This document shows positions 6,601 through 7,347 of a stretch of 7,347 nt of DNA, piece by piece (the first letter of the stretch is position 1; each line of letters opens with the position of its first letter). Made by a program: the position numbers and the translations under genes. The notes under the pieces are model-generated. The model did not search any database, had not been told where the DNA came from, and saw only the letters and a list, made by a program, of their open reading frames with translations. The DNA is from Candidatus Woesearchaeota archaeon (GTDB taxonomy: Archaea; Nanobdellota; Nanobdellia; Woesearchaeales; UBA11576). Where the stretch lies: positions 1 through 7,347 of the forward strand of contig JACRKM010000058.1 of assembly GCA_016219765.1 (NCBI GenBank). Direction: 5' to 3'.

Positions 6601-7180
6601 ACATATTATTCAAACATATCGGCGTGAAACCTCCAAAAGTCCCTACAGCATAAGGCTTATTCGCGCCATTCGCGTCACACAGCCTTCTCAATGTTACATC
6701 ACCAAAACGACCAAAATTCTTCCAATCAAGCTTCGGCACCTGCTGTGATTTGCCTGCACCACCAGGATATCCCGGAGGAAATGGATAAATCGTGTCGTTC
6801 ACGAGCGGAGGCATCGAAATGCCGTACGCGACCTGCACCGAAATTGGCTGGCTATTCAAAATGCCGCTCATCGGCAAATAGTTCGACGGCAATGCAACAG
6901 AACCGTTCTGAAAACTATAGATGTTGCCCCCCTGCTGACCCGCAAGAACAATGCCTTCCTTTAGAGAGCGATCAAGACACGTGTTCACATAATACGGCAG
7001 TGCGCCGCTCTTAAGAATATCGGCAATTAACTTCTGTGTTGATTCGCGCAACTGGACTTGCGCAGTCTGACGCGTCAACATCTGCAGCGAAACAAACGTG
7101 AAAAGAATCAAGATGCCAATGATGACGAATACAGTCATCTGCGCTTTGCTTGAAGCAACAAAACCAGTTTTTGATTTCAT
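3632..7180 (-). CDS. Large pilin-like-anchored, cysteine-rich surface protein (1182 aa), DPANN-type
   Basis: This is probably a secreted or membrane-anchored extracellular protein. Residues 1-35 are a type IV pilin-like (class III) signal: basic start, Lys12-Ala13-Gln14, then a hydrophobic helix at about 15-31. A prepilin peptidase would cut between Ala13 and Gln14. Cys68 and Gly-Gly84-85 lie in a conserved-looking 'YVNxCL...GGxIY' block that I associate with DPANN surface proteins. Residues about 465-497 and 500-610 look like cadherin/PKD-type beta folds (Asp479-Glu-Glu-Gly; Phe521-Arg-Phe-Asp-Ala-Ser-Gly). From 611 to the end there are 36 of the 44 cysteines. These include twin motifs at 636 (CCSDGTGE) and 951 (CCGDDKGE), a calcium-site-like Asp/Asn/Cys motif at 1019-1034 and a CC..DC..C..C.C module at 1045-1069. 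A beta-rich segment, about 1100-1182, closes the protein. Twelve N-glycosylation sequons occur before residue 580 and none after. An in-frame TGA at 7184-7186 excludes an upstream start. The binding partner is unknown; an adhesin or cell-envelope role is inferred. Confidence 0.9.
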   Translation of the reverse strand: MKSKTGFVASSKAQMTVFVIIGILILFTFVSLQMLTRQTAQVQLRESTQKLIADILKSGALPYYVNTCLDRSLKEGIVLAGQQGGNIYSFQNGSVALPSNYLPMSGILNSQPISVQVAYGISMPPLVNDTIYPFPPGYPGGAGKSQQVPKLDWKNFGRFGDVTLRRLCDANGANKPYAVGTFGGFTPICLNNMYDDVESTQWQLEQFIKKRLDDCVNWSAIAQETAYNVTSLDEPNVTLRLGDVDVWVDAFYPIRVKVGGREPVTTVADFHAREPVRLKHLVELASFMSIYDSYSLNWNISEHTMKLPFWDSFMSLKVFNYPLPGVWHDVVEIQDDASQIDGQPYMYRFIRENRYPVLDYIHEVSENQTFDIITIENNTIWIMPNPDWSKIYDPDEDNLMYDFTGWKETCDEPFDFVNGLNVYTCSNEVRRPEEFLPQSVRNPGDWTNSKPYQDSQRNASIVTSHSDIGLHNVTVWVCDEEGLCDYQVVRIMVYDIPELHFDAPAVYSDMPTFSASVEDPFRFDASGTTTYFSPLVTYVFTDKTEPFEMFTTHPFTILEIPGVPYNISNIVDFNFSKAALGLEKSKKHQIEFTVSPALPPPLSKEITVYQCLPHRNLQSFAWPYNSVDSFDADHTCCSDGTGEFGTDKLLYPWGSYLPADVTCYSAMPSIGVFSSFKGENVGLVSNAVIADNGATYAPTETSLATYWNDVFVRIFDRKCSGDRGNVCTGVGTDTRYVVQACTPDKNTKEGDVEFCSGPSDVALQAVQVLSLSKALPPGCLSGQVAVNGKCYGMSGGVNTGCAKYGPGDSFEKNFGPLGLDNKRMRFDGKPATGVCNEGPRCTNGKEFKHGTGNKLSNAQCSGDDAGCSKVNVFLDCDVLFSDCKDLKKDTNRYVAYKKRCDVSEGGVGDCVESSEGSYLVNVDDDAAACAKCALQGKVGKGLKLPGDQLSCCGDDKGEGGFPYKRVVNGATNKVNDYPGGAPFLLTFSPTKTETACDDAGSSDTSTPLNTMKTVKDYWIDNDCDGKKNCEDNDCIKKTGPSGGSCCAVAGDCSAVLPGSVCGTNLECDCKVKATTFPSAIVSALGSISGCLASLSEAPLEQNILRFNGLGGSSHKFTISFEEYGGIKCKESTITIRASPMTIIPGGESFSSGTKTVNGLTDPFYVLFQTSGPTDCKYTLTIT
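4079..4135 (-). other. Putative calcium-binding Asp/Asn/Cys motif in the surface protein
   Basis: Residues 1016-1034 contain Asp-Asn-Asp-Cys-Asp-Gly, Lys-Lys, Asn-Cys-Glu-Asp-Asn-Asp-Cys. This resembles the 'DNDCDGxxDCxDxDC' repeats of secreted archaeal and bacterial proteins, related in style to thrombospondin type 3 and MopE-like metal sites. Calcium binding is inferred from the spaced acidic residues; the cysteines probably form disulfides. Confidence 0.5.
7061..7180 (-). other. Type IV pilin-like class III signal and anchor helix
   Basis: This covers residues 1-40 of the 1182-residue protein. Basic and polar residues 2-12 end in Lys-Ala, followed by Gln-Met-Thr at the presumed new N-terminus and an unbroken hydrophobic helix with Ile/Val/Leu/Phe. 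Glutamine at +1 resembles substrates of the archaeal prepilin peptidase EppA, although their usual glutamate at +5 is Phe here. The protein may therefore be assembled in or near a pilus-like structure, or simply be held in the membrane if it is not cleaved. Confidence 0.65.
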
Positions 7181-7200
7181 TTGTCATGAGCATTCAGTAA

Positions 7201-7211
7201 GTTATATAATG
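7201..7211 (-). promoter_or_regulatory. TATA box of a probably leaderless transcript for the 1182-residue gene
   Basis: The minus strand reads CATTATATAAC, centred near 7206. Initiation 24-26 bases downstream falls at about 7181, immediately before the ATG at 7180. There is no Shine-Dalgarno sequence in the 16 bases before that ATG, as expected for a leaderless mRNA. The bases upstream of the TATA box (TTGCATA) are a poor BRE. Confidence 0.5.
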
Positions 7212-7231
7212 TATGCAATATGCTTTCAACA

Positions 7232-7347
7232 TTAACAATCCTGGATCACTTCTTTATTCTTTTTCACAGTTACGCCGTCCTTGTCAACAACTGTCACACT
7301 AACGGTGTATTTATTGCAACCAGAGTTATACTTCACCTGATGCTGAG
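7232..7347 (-). CDS. C-terminal end of a PKD/Ig-like domain protein (truncated by window edge)
   Basis: Reading the minus strand in from the right edge gives 37 residues before TAA at 7232-7234. The sequence includes a tyrosine-rich entry strand, then Lys-Tyr-Thr-Val-Ser-Val-Thr-Val-Val-Asp-Lys-Asp-Gly and a charged final strand ending in Cys. 'YTVxVTVxDxDG' is the typical last strands of a PKD or related Ig-like fold, which are common in archaeal surface proteins. Two cysteines (10 and 37 of the visible part) could form a disulfide. The start and the rest of the protein are outside the window. The gene lies on the same strand as the 1182-residue protein, 51 bases upstream, so the two probably belong to one surface-protein locus, although the TATA box in the gap gives the downstream gene its own promoter. 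The fragment is short, so the family call is tentative, but frame, composition and stop are consistent. Confidence 0.65.
   Translation of the reverse strand, partial: QHQVKYNSGCNKYTVSVTVVDKDGVTVKKNKEVIQDC

Overview
The window most likely comes from an archaeon, probably a DPANN-type lineage such as Woesearchaeota or a relative. Three things support this. The 1182-residue protein starts with a lysine-alanine-glutamine pilin-like segment and carries the 'CC(G/S)D..GE' and 'DNDCDG..NCEDNDC' motifs I associate with large secreted proteins of that group. The gene starts are preceded by archaeal-looking BRE/TATA boxes. One gene appears to be leaderless. The assignment rests on motif recognition and should be treated as inference.

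Layout: (1) 1-351, minus strand, cut by the left edge: N-terminal part of a putative lipoprotein with a long Gly/Ala/Ser linker. (2) 352-599: 248 bp divergent promoter region. (3) 600-3269, plus strand: an 889-residue proline-rich, glycine-poor, probably disordered protein that I do not recognise. (4) 3294-3578, plus strand: a 94-residue helical protein 24 bp downstream, probably in the same transcript. (5) 3579-3631: 53 bp between convergent genes. (6) 3632-7180, minus strand: the 1182-residue surface protein, with a pilin-like anchor, Ig/PKD-like region, cysteine-rich half and C-terminal beta-sandwich. (7) 7232-7347, minus strand, cut by the right edge: the last 37 residues of a PKD/Ig-like protein, 51 bp upstream of the 1182-residue gene.

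The minus-strand genes form a surface or secreted theme: lipoprotein, Ig-like protein, giant disulfide-rich protein. The plus-strand pair looks cytoplasmic because it has no signal peptide, membrane segment or cysteine enrichment. It is the least explained part of the window. A strong A/C excess on the plus strand runs through genes of both orientations, so it looks like replication-strand or regional mutational bias. No tRNA, rRNA, CRISPR array, insertion sequence or attachment site was found, and no stretch longer than 300 bases lacks a gene.
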